Source: Lachnospiraceae bacterium UBA3820 | GTDB taxonomy: Bacteria > Bacillota > Clostridia > Lachnospirales > Lachnospiraceae | Direction of reading: 5' to 3' | Assembly: GCA_002369325.1 (NCBI GenBank) | Contig: DFDU01000117.1 | Span: forward strand, 238-10,809 | DNA: 10,572 bases | Shown here: positions 1-6,594 of the stretch, one piece after another | Layout of the letters: every line of letters starts with the position of its first letter | Position numbering within the stretch: position 1 is the stretch's first letter | Notes under the pieces: generated by a model | Databases searched by the model: none | What the model saw: the letters and a program-made list of their open reading frames with translations, nothing else | What the model was told of the DNA's origin: nothing | Program-made: the position numbers and the translations under genes

Positions 1-116
1 AACAGATTGATGTTATCCTGCCGTCTGGCGTTCCGGTCAAGCCGGTAGTTATCCTTTTCAACAGCTTCCTTCACCTCGGAAAGATACTGCTCTATGTCTT
101 TCTGATCTATATTCAA
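1..116 (-). CDS. N-terminal part of a small protein, possibly MqsR-type toxin-like (runs off the window)
   Basis: Only the first ~38 residues are in the window. They begin L/M-NIDQKDIEQYLSEVK and continue with a basic stretch, DRNARRQDN, with no stop before base 1. I chose the TTG at 116 because a GGAGG lies 8 bases ahead of it (125-129). The in-frame ATGs at 167 and 164 lie at or upstream of the transcription start predicted from the promoter at 169-197, so they would have no leader and no ribosome site. From memory the opening resembles short Clostridia proteins that sit beside YgiT-type zinc-finger antitoxins (MqsR-like). That is a weak impression: the catalytic part and any partner gene lie outside the window. 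The intact promoter and ribosome site argue that this gene is alive, unlike the debris behind it. Confidence 0.6.
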   Translation of the reverse strand, partial: MNIDQKDIEQYLSEVKEAVEKDNYRLDRNARRQDNINL

Positions 117-124
117 TACTTTAT

Positions 125-129
125 CCTCC
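125..129 (-). promoter_or_regulatory. Shine-Dalgarno GGAGG that selects a TTG start
   Basis: GGAGG on the minus strand lies 8 bases ahead of the TTG at 116-114. No comparable site precedes the upstream in-frame ATGs at 167 and 164. This decides the start of the left-end gene. Confidence 0.6.
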
Positions 130-168
130 GCAGAGTGTATGATGTATTTTTTTATTTTTTCCATCATC

Positions 169-197
169 AGTATAACTCCACGATCGCTTTTTGTCAA
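169..197 (-). promoter_or_regulatory. sigma-A promoter, TTGACA-17-TATACT
   Basis: On the minus strand a perfect -35 TTGACA (197-192) is followed by a 17-base spacer and the -10 TATACT (174-169). Transcription should begin near 162-163, about 45 bases ahead of the TTG start at 116. It drives the left-end gene and lies just downstream of the terminator at 207-236, so the two form a clean transcription-unit boundary. Confidence 0.85.
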
Positions 198-206
198 TAT
201 TCTATC

Positions 207-236
207 ATCAAAAGCGGCAGGAAAAACTCCCGCCGC
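207..236 (-). terminator. Rho-independent terminator behind the helix-turn-helix remnant
   Basis: On the minus strand a 9-bp stem (236-228 paired with 222-214, one G-T wobble) has a five-base loop and is followed by TTTT. It lies about 40 bases after the stop of the helix-turn-helix fragment (278) and just ahead of the next promoter. Confidence 0.7.
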
Positions 237-277
237 CATATGGGCACCATATTCAGTTAAGAATACTCTCGTTTGCC

Positions 278-403
278 TTATACTGCTTTTCTGCACATCT
301 CGGTAAGCTGCTTCTTGATCCTGCGGAGCTTCTTGGATACCGTGTTCTGCGACACGCCCTTCATCTCTGCGATCTCTTCCTGCGAATAGCCTTCGCCGTC
401 TTT
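278..403 (-). pseudogene. Remnant of a sigma-region-4-like helix-turn-helix protein
   Basis: The minus strand from 403 to the TAA at 278-280 encodes about 41 residues. They include GYSQEEIAEMKGVSQNTVSKK followed by a basic helix, LRRIKKQL, and end in CRKAV. The pattern of two helices with a QEEIA turn and an SQNTVSKK recognition helix is typical of sigma-70 region 4 or related DNA-binding domains. There is no start codon with a ribosome site, and an in-frame TGA (404-406) cuts the frame off at its 5' end, so only the C-terminal piece of a longer protein survives. It lies directly downstream of a ParB-like fragment in a different frame. Such small sigma-like proteins are common in mobile elements of Clostridia. 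An alternative is a small free-standing regulator with an unseen start, which I consider unlikely. Confidence 0.6.
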
Positions 404-413
404 TCATCCACCT

Positions 414-602
414 TCACATCCTGCGCCGCCACGGCTTCTTGTTCATCCTATTATGCCCGGCCAGCATCTCATACCCTCCGTAAACCTTCCGGACAATCAC
501 GGGATTCAGTATCCCGTGATCTCTGACGCTCTGAACCATGTCATCCAAGCGATCACCTTCAGGTTCCTTGTCGTTTTTGCTTCCTTTGTCATAGATTTTC
601 TC
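414..602 (-). pseudogene. Remnant of a ParB/Spo0J-like N-terminal domain
   Basis: One minus-strand frame (about 602 to the TGA at 414-416) reads REKIYDKGSKN, then DRLDDMVQSVRDHGILNPVIV and, after a short gap, GGYEMLAGHNRMN. This matches the conserved ParB N-terminal core: the LxxSIxxxGILxPVIVR strand-helix-strand followed by the GHNR motif that in this superfamily binds CTP/phosphate. After GHNRMN (441-458) the frame fails. The expected AA-rich helix appears one base out of phase (EQEAVAAQ), showing a frameshift. The 5' end merges into the terminator at 620-680 without a start, and no C-terminal DNA-binding or dimer domain follows. This is a broken partition or plasmid-type gene, evidence of a decayed plasmid or integrative element. 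Confidence 0.7.
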
Positions 603-619
603 CCTTCTGCCGTTCTCGG

Positions 620-680
620 CTGAAAATAAAATAAGCTGCTGATACGCAAGTCTTTCTTACGCATCAACAGCTAAGTTTTT
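620..680. terminator. Long hairpin terminator, probably of the rRNA uracil methyltransferase gene
   Basis: A 17-base arm (634-650) pairs with 656-672 through a five-base loop, with only a few G-T wobbles. On the minus strand the stem is followed by a T-rich tract (633-620), and on the plus strand by GTTTTT (675-680), so it could work in both directions. It lies 23 bases after the methyltransferase stop at 703 and marks the border between the chromosomal operon and the broken genes to the left. Confidence 0.85.
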
Positions 681-702
681 ATCTCAATATACTATTTTGG
701 TC

Positions 703-2202
703 TTATGAAGGGTTTTTCTCCGCCTCCTCTGCGTCCCTGATCTGATAATAGTCGTCCATATTGACGGAGACTTTTATCGTATCATCGGGTTTTCGTCTGC
801 CCAAGAGACACACAGTCTCAATATTCCTCGTGCAAGGGAACTGATCCACGCAGCAAGCCTTTACAAGCTTGTATCCTCGCTCGTTCATGATTTTCAAGTC
901 ACGCGCAAGCGAAGTTGGTTTACAGGAAATATAAACTATTTTTTGAACTCCGAAATTAAGAATTTTATCAAGTGCCTTTGGATTAATACCGTCTCTTGGT
1001 GGGTCGACTACTATAAAGTCCGGCTTATCTTCCACAAGATCAATGGTCTTTAATACGTCTCCGGCTATAAACTCACAATTTGAAAGTCCGTTTTGAGCAG
1101 CATTTTCCTTAGCAGCCTCAACTGCTTCTTCCACAATTTCTATTCCGATTACCTTTTCGGAAACCTTGGCCATCATCTGTGCTATGGTTCCGGTACCGCT
1201 GTATAAATCAAAAACAACTTTTCCGTCAGAAGCATCAGCTATATATTCGCGGGTCTTTTCGTACAAAACCTCGCAGCCCTTTGTATTTGTCTGAAAAAAT
1301 GAAAATGGTGATATCTTAAATTTTAGTCCGATTACCTCTTCGATTATATAGTCTTTTCCATACAGGCAGACGATTTTATCACATTTTACGACATCTCCGA
1401 GCGTATCATTTTCGGTATATAATATGCCTGCTATCTTTCCTCCTTCTGTGAATTGTCCGTTATTTTCCAACTCGACAAGTCCTTCGGAATACTCCTTAAG
1501 CAGGCTCTCACTGTCAAAGCCAAACTCGCCCCATTGCGTAGATGTAACAAGATTTATCAAAAATTCTCCCGTTGCATAAGACTGTCTTACAACAAGATTT
1601 CTTAAAATTCCTTTATGCGACATTCTGTGATAATAAGGAACTTTTCTATCGGCAAAAAATGTGAGTGTATAGCTTACAATTTTATGCCAATCAGAATTTA
1701 TTATCTCACAACCGTTACCCGAGCAAACGCTCACTATATCATGAAAGCTGCCTTTTTTATGAAGTCCCAAAGCAAGCGGTCCATCCTTATATTCATCTCC
1801 GAAGGTAAATTCCATCTTGTTGCGATAACCCTTTTGCTTCGGTGAAGCAAATATGCCTTCCCATTTATAATCACAATCCGAAACGGCCTTATCAATGAGT
1901 TTCTTTACCAGACCTTCTTTAAATTCAAGCTGGTTTTCGTAGGATAAATTCTGATATGCACACCCTCCGCAAATGCCGAAATATTCGCAGCTTGGCATCA
2001 CATCTTCCAATTCGGATTTTTCAATTACCTCAAGAAGTCTTCCCTCAGCCATACCACTTTTTTTCTTTGAAATCGAAAATTTGACCTTCTGTCCCGGCAT
2101 AGTCTCCTTCACAGTAACCTTCCTGTCCTCGATAAAAAGACTCCCCTTATTGGGAAAATCAAATTCCGTTATATATCCCTCGTATATTTCACCCTTTTTC
2201 AT
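703..2202 (-). CDS. rlmCD: 23S rRNA (uracil-5-)-methyltransferase, RlmD/RlmCD (RumA/TrmA) family
   Basis: 499 residues, normal for the family. It transfers a methyl group from S-adenosylmethionine to C5 of uracil in 23S rRNA. Residues 1-60 form a TRAM RNA-binding domain. The Fe-S cysteines are C72, C78 and C81 (CX5CX2C), with a fourth at C160 or C165. The catalytic half shows FFQTN (302-306), the SAM loop FDLYSGTG (331-338), VVDPPRDG (398-405) and the nucleophile loop SCKPTSLARDL with C427. The final acid motif reads TRNIE (E462), where E. coli-type enzymes have THxE. I start it at 2202 because AGGA lies 7 bases upstream. A longer frame from 2274 adds 24 residues encoded inside a repeat element and lacks a ribosome site. 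A long hairpin terminator follows. Paralogues RlmCD, RlmD and TrmA-like enzymes are hard to separate by eye, so the exact target uracil is not certain. Confidence 0.9.
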   Translation of the reverse strand: MKKGEIYEGYITEFDFPNKGSLFIEDRKVTVKETMPGQKVKFSISKKKSGMAEGRLLEVIEKSELEDVMPSCEYFGICGGCAYQNLSYENQLEFKEGLVKKLIDKAVSDCDYKWEGIFASPKQKGYRNKMEFTFGDEYKDGPLALGLHKKGSFHDIVSVCSGNGCEIINSDWHKIVSYTLTFFADRKVPYYHRMSHKGILRNLVVRQSYATGEFLINLVTSTQWGEFGFDSESLLKEYSEGLVELENNGQFTEGGKIAGILYTENDTLGDVVKCDKIVCLYGKDYIIEEVIGLKFKISPFSFFQTNTKGCEVLYEKTREYIADASDGKVVFDLYSGTGTIAQMMAKVSEKVIGIEIVEEAVEAAKENAAQNGLSNCEFIAGDVLKTIDLVEDKPDFIVVDPPRDGINPKALDKILNFGVQKIVYISCKPTSLARDLKIMNERGYKLVKACCVDQFPCTRNIETVCLLGRRKPDDTIKVSVNMDDYYQIRDAEEAEKNPS

Positions 2203-2248
2203 ATTTATTTCCTTTTCATAAATTAAATTTAAACTTATCAATATGTAA

Positions 2249-2388
2249 GGCTTGAATATATAAGACAAATCCAAAAGCAGGTACTTTGAAGACGTCGGTA
2301 CTTAGCGAGTTTTTTCGAGCTTAGAACCGTTACGTCTGAGAGTAGCGCATGCGTGCCTGCGCCGGATTTAGTATTATATATTCAAGCC
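2249..2388. repeat. ~140-bp nested inverted-repeat element, candidate structured RNA or MITE-like unit
   Basis: Outer arms 2249-2263 and 2374-2388 are perfect 15-bp inverted repeats, extended by AAATCC/GGATTT (2267-2272 with 2364-2369). Inside, GCAGGTAC (2277-2284) pairs with GTGCCTGC (2353-2360). Within that, AGACGT (2290-2295) pairs with 2332-2337, and CGGT (2296-2299) with 2326-2329. A hairpin then folds CTTAGCGAG (2301-2309) onto CGAGCTTAG (2316-2324) around six Ts. Read as plus-strand RNA, this last helix has one U-U and a tandem sheared G-A pair. On the other strand the same positions are A-A and C-U mismatches, so the plus-strand transcript folds better. It fills the gap between the phosphoesterase stop (2395) and the methyltransferase start (2202). 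I see no flanking target-site duplication. Confidence 0.7.
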
Positions 2389-2394
2389 GTATAC

Positions 2395-2877
2395 TTATAT
2401 AGAATGAAACTCATAGGTCACTCCATCGAAATCATCGATTTCTATGATTGCATATGTTTTTTTGTGGTCATCCTGCCGTGGAAGAGATATGCTTCCCGGG
2501 TTAAGTATAGTTACATCATCAGGGTTTTCATCTAAATACGGAACATGCGTATGCCCATACAGGGCAATGTCACATTCATTTTCAAGTGCATTATATCTTA
2601 AGGTGGAAAGCCCCATGCTCACACCTTCTCTGTGTCCATGAACAACATATATCCTGTGTTCCCCGAACATAAGAATCATTCTGTCCTTTAGCTCGGGTAT
2701 ATAATCCGTATTACCGGCTACGATATAGGTTGAAACATGAGCCATGCTCTCTATTTCATGATAGCTGTATCCAACATCGCCCAAATGAATAAGTGCATCT
2801 ATCTTTCCTGCAGCTTCTATCGCCTTTTTTACATTTTCATTTTTTCCGTGCGAATCACTTACTACAAGTATTCTCAT
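2395..2877 (-). CDS. YfcE/MJ0936-family metallophosphoesterase
   Basis: 160 residues, the usual length for this single-domain family of Mn2+- or Zn2+-dependent phosphodiesterases. The metal-binding motifs are all present in order: SDSHG with D8 and H10, LGDV with D34, GNTD with N56, VVHGH with H80 and H82, and GHTH at 108-111. No signal peptide or membrane segment, so it is cytoplasmic. The ATG at 2877 has AAGGA close upstream with short spacing. It follows the XTP diphosphatase gene by 64 bases without a terminator. That pairing is common in Clostridia and suggests cotranscription. The natural substrate is unknown: members cleave artificial phosphodiesters, and some related enzymes act on cyclic nucleotides or other phosphodiesters. 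Confidence 0.9.
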   Translation of the reverse strand: MRILVVSDSHGKNENVKKAIEAAGKIDALIHLGDVGYSYHEIESMAHVSTYIVAGNTDYIPELKDRMILMFGEHRIYVVHGHREGVSMGLSTLRYNALENECDIALYGHTHVPYLDENPDDVTILNPGSISLPRQDDHKKTYAIIEIDDFDGVTYEFHSI

Positions 2878-2941
2878 AAATCCTTATTAAACCTCGTATA
2901 TTTCAAAACCATCGAAATCTAAGTGTACAAAAATTAATTCT

Positions 2942-3532
2942 TTAAATTATCTCTTTAATAGCTCTTAAAGCATTTCCTCTGTGGCTTAAGTTATTCTTTT
3001 CCTCCGGCGGAATCTCAGCCGTTGTCTTGCCAAGCTCAGGCACATAAAATATAGGATCATATCCAAATCCGTTTTCACCGGCCGGTTCATATGCAATTCT
3101 ACCCTCAATTGTACCACGTCTTGTTTCAACCCTTCCGTCCGGAAATACAGCAGCTATCGCACATACAAAACGAGCTGTTCTTTGCTCATCCGGAACCCCG
3201 TTAAGTCTGTCGATAATTATACGATTTTTTATCTCATACGGAGTATCAACGCCTTCATATCTTGCAGAATATATTCCCGGTTCTTTATTAAGATAATCCA
3301 CTTCAAGTCCACTGTCATCAGCAAGAATTATACAGCCCTCTGCCTCCTTAACCTTTGATATTGCGGTTGCCTTGATTATTGCATTTTCCTCAAAAGTTTT
3401 ACCGTCCTCAACGATATCTATATCAATTCCTGCCTGCTTCATGGATAAAATCTCATAATCCTCACCTGCAAGGATCATTCTGATTTCCTTCATCTTGTCT
3501 TCATTTCCTGTTGCAAAAATAATCTTTTTCAT
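2942..3532 (-). CDS. rdgB: XTP/dITP diphosphatase (RdgB/HAM1 family)
   Basis: 196 residues, typical length. The enzyme hydrolyses non-canonical purine nucleoside triphosphates (XTP, dITP, ITP) to monophosphate plus pyrophosphate and so keeps deaminated bases out of DNA and RNA. Signature motifs: IIFATGNEDKMKE at the N-terminus (4-16), TFEENA (46-51), LADDSGLEVD (70-79), FGYDP (156-160) and SHRGNAL (183-189). AGGAG lies 7 bases ahead of the ATG (3540-3544). It follows the protease gene with a 79-base gap holding a 14-bp palindrome and is followed by the YfcE-type gene, so it is probably part of the same operon. Confidence 0.96.
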   Translation of the reverse strand: MKKIIFATGNEDKMKEIRMILAGEDYEILSMKQAGIDIDIVEDGKTFEENAIIKATAISKVKEAEGCIILADDSGLEVDYLNKEPGIYSARYEGVDTPYEIKNRIIIDRLNGVPDEQRTARFVCAIAAVFPDGRVETRRGTIEGRIAYEPAGENGFGYDPIFYVPELGKTTAEIPPEEKNNLSHRGNALRAIKEII

Positions 3533-3577
3533 TTTATCTCTCCTGTTTTCTTTATTTAATTGACCTATATATTTACA

Positions 3578-3591
3578 TTTAGTCGACTAAA
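3578..3591. repeat. 14-bp perfect palindrome TTTAGTCGACTAAA
   Basis: A perfect dyad centred on GTCGAC lies 45 bases ahead of the XTP diphosphatase start and 20 bases after the protease stop. No T-run follows on the minus strand, so it is not a standard terminator. A dimeric repressor site or a chance palindrome are both possible. Confidence 0.4.
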
Positions 3592-3611
3592 CAGATTTCA
3601 TTATCTTCCTG

Positions 3612-5345
3612 CTACTCTTTATCTATCTCGTCCTCGCCGCCGTCTGAAACATAATTTGTAAAAGCCTTAAGACACACATTACAATTTTGAGTTTTCTCCG
3701 CATTGTGCCATATTTCCCCGTAAAGGCTTATATAGCCTTCACCATCCGTTATATCAAAATTTTCAGTCCGCTCATCAACATTGTATTCTATGGCTATCGG
3801 ATGAATTGCGTTTGGTGTATGAATTTTAACAACCACCGCATATTTACTCTTATCCGAAAGACGCACAGGCTCCGGAATCCGAACAGTATAATAGCCTGCA
3901 TATTTCATGCTTCCCGAAGTCAATAGTTCTCTGTTTTCAAATGAAGATTCGTCCTTAAAATTTTGAACCAGATAAACCTCAAAACTGGTATTTTTATCAG
4001 TTGCATAAAATGAAACTGCCGCAAGTTCCTCATTTTCGTCAGTTTCATACACGTTGGCAAAATAGGCATTCTCCTTGTTAAAGCCCATAAGGCCTACCCA
4101 GCCAAGCATATCGGATTGATATATTTTATCAAAATTATCCGCATCACCTACTCTTGTATAAACAACTGACTTATTGCAAATCACATTATCAAAATAAGAT
4201 ACATAAAAATAACCGTCATCTCCGAATTCTTCGCCCCAGCTGTTCTTACAGATAAATGCACCGTTTCCTTCAGGTTCGATCGTGAAATTTTCCTTTGGAT
4301 AATTATCATCCCAGCCCACAACCACTATATCATGATTGGCGCCTTCATCTCCGTCATAATAATATGCCGAATTTTCACGCGAATAATATTTGGAAAAACT
4401 GTCAACATATTCCATCTGACAATATATAGAAGTTTCAACGGCACCGTATCTGAATATCGCGCTTTTCAGGTTATTCATATCCTTGCCGTTTATTATAAGT
4501 GCTTCTTCAAGATGCTTTACGGCTTCAAGTGTCAAATCTGTTTTTCCGTCACCGTAAGGATCGTCCTTTTCATAAACAGGTCCCTGCCATGCAGCCAGAT
4601 ATGCTATGCTCATGGTATGCTCTCCGCCTATATCCACATCCAGATTATAACTGTTGGCAAGTGTCATATTGTCCGTTGAAAACTCATTATATTCCATTGG
4701 AAGAAGTGTTGTTTCAAGTGCGCCAAGCGATGCAAAAGCCCAACAGGTACCATATCTTCCCTGGTCTCTGACTCCTGTAACCCGGCCGTAATCTCTCATA
4801 TCGTATCGTGGCGGCAAAGCATTTTCCTTTCCGAAAAGTGCCAAATCAACATGATTATCATAGTAATAATAATCTACGTGATAATTAAGGAATTCCGCAA
4901 CCTCATCCAAAGGTATCATAAGCTTACCGGTTTTTTCATCAACAGATACCGGAGTTTCCATCCTAATATCTTCATGTCCGTTAGCTAGCGCTTTATCCAC
5001 GCCTATTCCGGTTTCCAGCTTATTATTTCCTTTCATAATAAGGACTTTTCCGTCAGGATATTCCCAAACCGAACAGTTTAAAAGGCTTTTTAAAAAATCT
5101 GCCTCTACAACAAGCTTCATGGAATCACTTACATAATTCTCATAATCGAATTCTTCCATGCTTATGCCGTTAACTGTTACAACAAGATCATCATTAAAAT
5201 GCTCGACCAAATCCGTTTTAAAACTCATCGCACATTCGGAAAAATCCTCCGACATATCAACCATAACAACCTGTTTCCTTGTTGCAAAATATGTAATTGT
5301 AAATATCGCGGCAATAACCGCAAGAAATACAAAAACCTTTTTCAT
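3612..5345 (-). CDS. Membrane-anchored papain-like (C1A) cysteine protease with lectin-like C-terminal domain
   Basis: 577 residues. A hydrophobic segment after MKK (residues 4-20) looks like an uncleaved anchor or signal, placing the rest outside the cell. Residues about 55-175 resemble the copper-amine-oxidase N-terminal-like stalk domain (VTVNG, then IPLDEVAEFLNYHVDY). The C1A domain starts at LPPRYDMRDYG (177-187). The active site reads RDQGRYGTCWAFAS, with oxyanion Q195 and nucleophile C201. H338 lies in NHDIVVVGWDD and N368 in CKNSWG, so the catalytic triad is complete. The remainder (about 405-563) matches the lectin-like domain that often follows such proteases in Clostridia (GLMGFNKENAYFANVY; VSFYATDKNTSFEVYLV). 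There is no sortase signal or propeptide inhibitor domain I recognise. The ribosome site is weak. It lies 38 bases after the rRNA methyltransferase gene, implying readthrough from it. Substrate unknown; cell-wall or host proteins are possible. Confidence 0.88.
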   Translation of the reverse strand: MKKVFVFLAVIAAIFTITYFATRKQVVMVDMSEDFSECAMSFKTDLVEHFNDDLVVTVNGISMEEFDYENYVSDSMKLVVEADFLKSLLNCSVWEYPDGKVLIMKGNNKLETGIGVDKALANGHEDIRMETPVSVDEKTGKLMIPLDEVAEFLNYHVDYYYYDNHVDLALFGKENALPPRYDMRDYGRVTGVRDQGRYGTCWAFASLGALETTLLPMEYNEFSTDNMTLANSYNLDVDIGGEHTMSIAYLAAWQGPVYEKDDPYGDGKTDLTLEAVKHLEEALIINGKDMNNLKSAIFRYGAVETSIYCQMEYVDSFSKYYSRENSAYYYDGDEGANHDIVVVGWDDNYPKENFTIEPEGNGAFICKNSWGEEFGDDGYFYVSYFDNVICNKSVVYTRVGDADNFDKIYQSDMLGWVGLMGFNKENAYFANVYETDENEELAAVSFYATDKNTSFEVYLVQNFKDESSFENRELLTSGSMKYAGYYTVRIPEPVRLSDKSKYAVVVKIHTPNAIHPIAIEYNVDERTENFDITDGEGYISLYGEIWHNAEKTQNCNVCLKAFTNYVSDGGEDEIDKE

Positions 5346-5383
5346 ATATTATTAACCCATGACCATAAACTTTATTTCTCAAA

Positions 5384-6547
5384 TTACTTATCCGTTCGTT
5401 CTTTTCTCGGTGGCTTAGGTCCCATAAACTGATAAAAATACGATTTAATCATACCATTATAAATCTTTCTGTTTTTATCAGCCTTTCTTCCTATATACTT
5501 TTCTGCCTCATCATAAGACGTAATAAGATACATTGACCAGTCAGAAAGCCTTTTAAAGCTTTCTCCGATAGTTCTGTAAAGTTCCGGCAAATCCTTCCTC
5601 TCCTCAAGTCTTTCACCGTAAGGAGGGTTTGTAATTATAAATCCATAATGCTTCGGATTATTTAGGTCCTTTACATCCCTTGCCTGAAAATGTATATATT
5701 TGTCAACGCCTGCCTCTTTAGCATTTGCCATGGCGCATTTTACGATTTCCGGATCCAGGTCATAACCCTGAATATTCATTTCCACATCATTTCTTATCAT
5801 ATCATGTGCTTCATCATAAGCATTGTACCAGATTTTTTTTGAAATGACTTTCTCCCATGCATCCGCCGTAAACTCACGGTTCATCCCCGGTGCAACATTT
5901 GCACCTATCATAGCCGCCTCAATCGGAAATGTACCGCTTCCGCAAAACGGATCGACCAGCACTCTGTCCTTATTCCATGGAGTAAGCATAAGCAGTGCCG
6001 ATGCAAGTGTTTCGGAAATCGGAGCTTTGCCGACGAGCTGTCTGTAGCCGCGCTTGTGAAGTGATGTTCCCGAGGTATCGATACCGATTGAAACCATATC
6101 TTTAAATATGAAAACTCTTATAGGATATTCCGCTCCGTCCTCTTCAAAGCGGCTCACACGATAAGTCTGCTTCATTCTTTCAACAATCGCTTTTTTTACA
6201 ATCGACTGAATGGAACTTCCCGCAAAAAGTGCGCTTTTATTTGTAGTTGCCTTTGTTACCCAAAACCTGGCATCTCTCGGAAGGTATTCTTCCCACGGGA
6301 GTGCTTTTGTACCCTCAAAAAGCTCGTCAAAAGTAACTGCCTTAAAGCTCCCCATATTTAAAAGGATTCTTTCTGCAGTTCTTATAAATATGTTGGCACG
6401 CGGAATAGCAGTTTCATCCCCCATAAATGTGACCCTTCCGTCCTCCACCGAAACTATTTCATAACCCAAGTCGGTTATTTCTCTTTTAAGCACCGATTCA
6501 AGCCCGAAATGGCATGGTGCTATAAGTTCAAACTCTTTATTATTCAT
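5384..6547 (-). CDS. THUMP-domain 23S rRNA N2-guanine methyltransferase, YpsC/RlmL-N-terminal type
   Basis: 387 residues, as expected for the stand-alone Firmicutes form (B. subtilis YpsC type) of the N-terminal half of E. coli RlmL. It is expected to methylate a guanine N2 in 23S rRNA using SAM. An N-terminal ferredoxin-like part and THUMP domain cover about 1-160 (HFGLESVLKREI, 13-24). The conserved HKRGYR linker is at 164-169. The Rossmann methyltransferase has SAM motif I VDPFCGSGTFPIEAA (198-212), an acidic GYDLDPEIV loop (261-269) and the catalytic TNPPYGERL (306-314). The ATG at 6547 has AAGGA 8 bases upstream. It lies 47 bases behind the lipoprotein gene and 38 bases ahead of the protease gene, with no terminator in either gap. 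Confidence 0.92.
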   Translation of the reverse strand: MNNKEFELIAPCHFGLESVLKREITDLGYEIVSVEDGRVTFMGDETAIPRANIFIRTAERILLNMGSFKAVTFDELFEGTKALPWEEYLPRDARFWVTKATTNKSALFAGSSIQSIVKKAIVERMKQTYRVSRFEEDGAEYPIRVFIFKDMVSIGIDTSGTSLHKRGYRQLVGKAPISETLASALLMLTPWNKDRVLVDPFCGSGTFPIEAAMIGANVAPGMNREFTADAWEKVISKKIWYNAYDEAHDMIRNDVEMNIQGYDLDPEIVKCAMANAKEAGVDKYIHFQARDVKDLNNPKHYGFIITNPPYGERLEERKDLPELYRTIGESFKRLSDWSMYLITSYDEAEKYIGRKADKNRKIYNGMIKSYFYQFMGPKPPRKERTDK

Positions 6548-6594
6548 ATATTTTATCCTTCCGATTTACAGGTACACATTATCCGTTCTATGGC

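Noticed and set aside
191..526. Plus-strand open frame of 111 codons at the left end
   Set aside because: It lies antisense to the ParB and helix-turn-helix remnants, has no ribosome binding site, and its start overlaps the -35 region of a minus-strand promoter. The residue mix looks like a shadow frame.
2203..2274. 24-residue N-terminal extension of the rRNA uracil methyltransferase
   Set aside because: It is partly encoded inside the inverted-repeat element, has no ribosome site, and the TRAM domain starts normally at the ATG at 2202.
2249..2388. Inverted-repeat element as a simple transcription terminator
   Set aside because: The fold is branched with long outer arms and lacks a T-run after the stem on the minus strand, so a plain terminator does not explain it.
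3578..3591. Palindrome as a Rho-independent terminator of the protease gene
   Set aside because: The stem would be only 5-7 bp and A/T-rich, with no following T-run on the minus strand.
4332..4771. Plus-strand open frames opposite the protease gene
   Set aside because: They are antisense to a gene with clear catalytic motifs and show no ribosome site or protein-like features.
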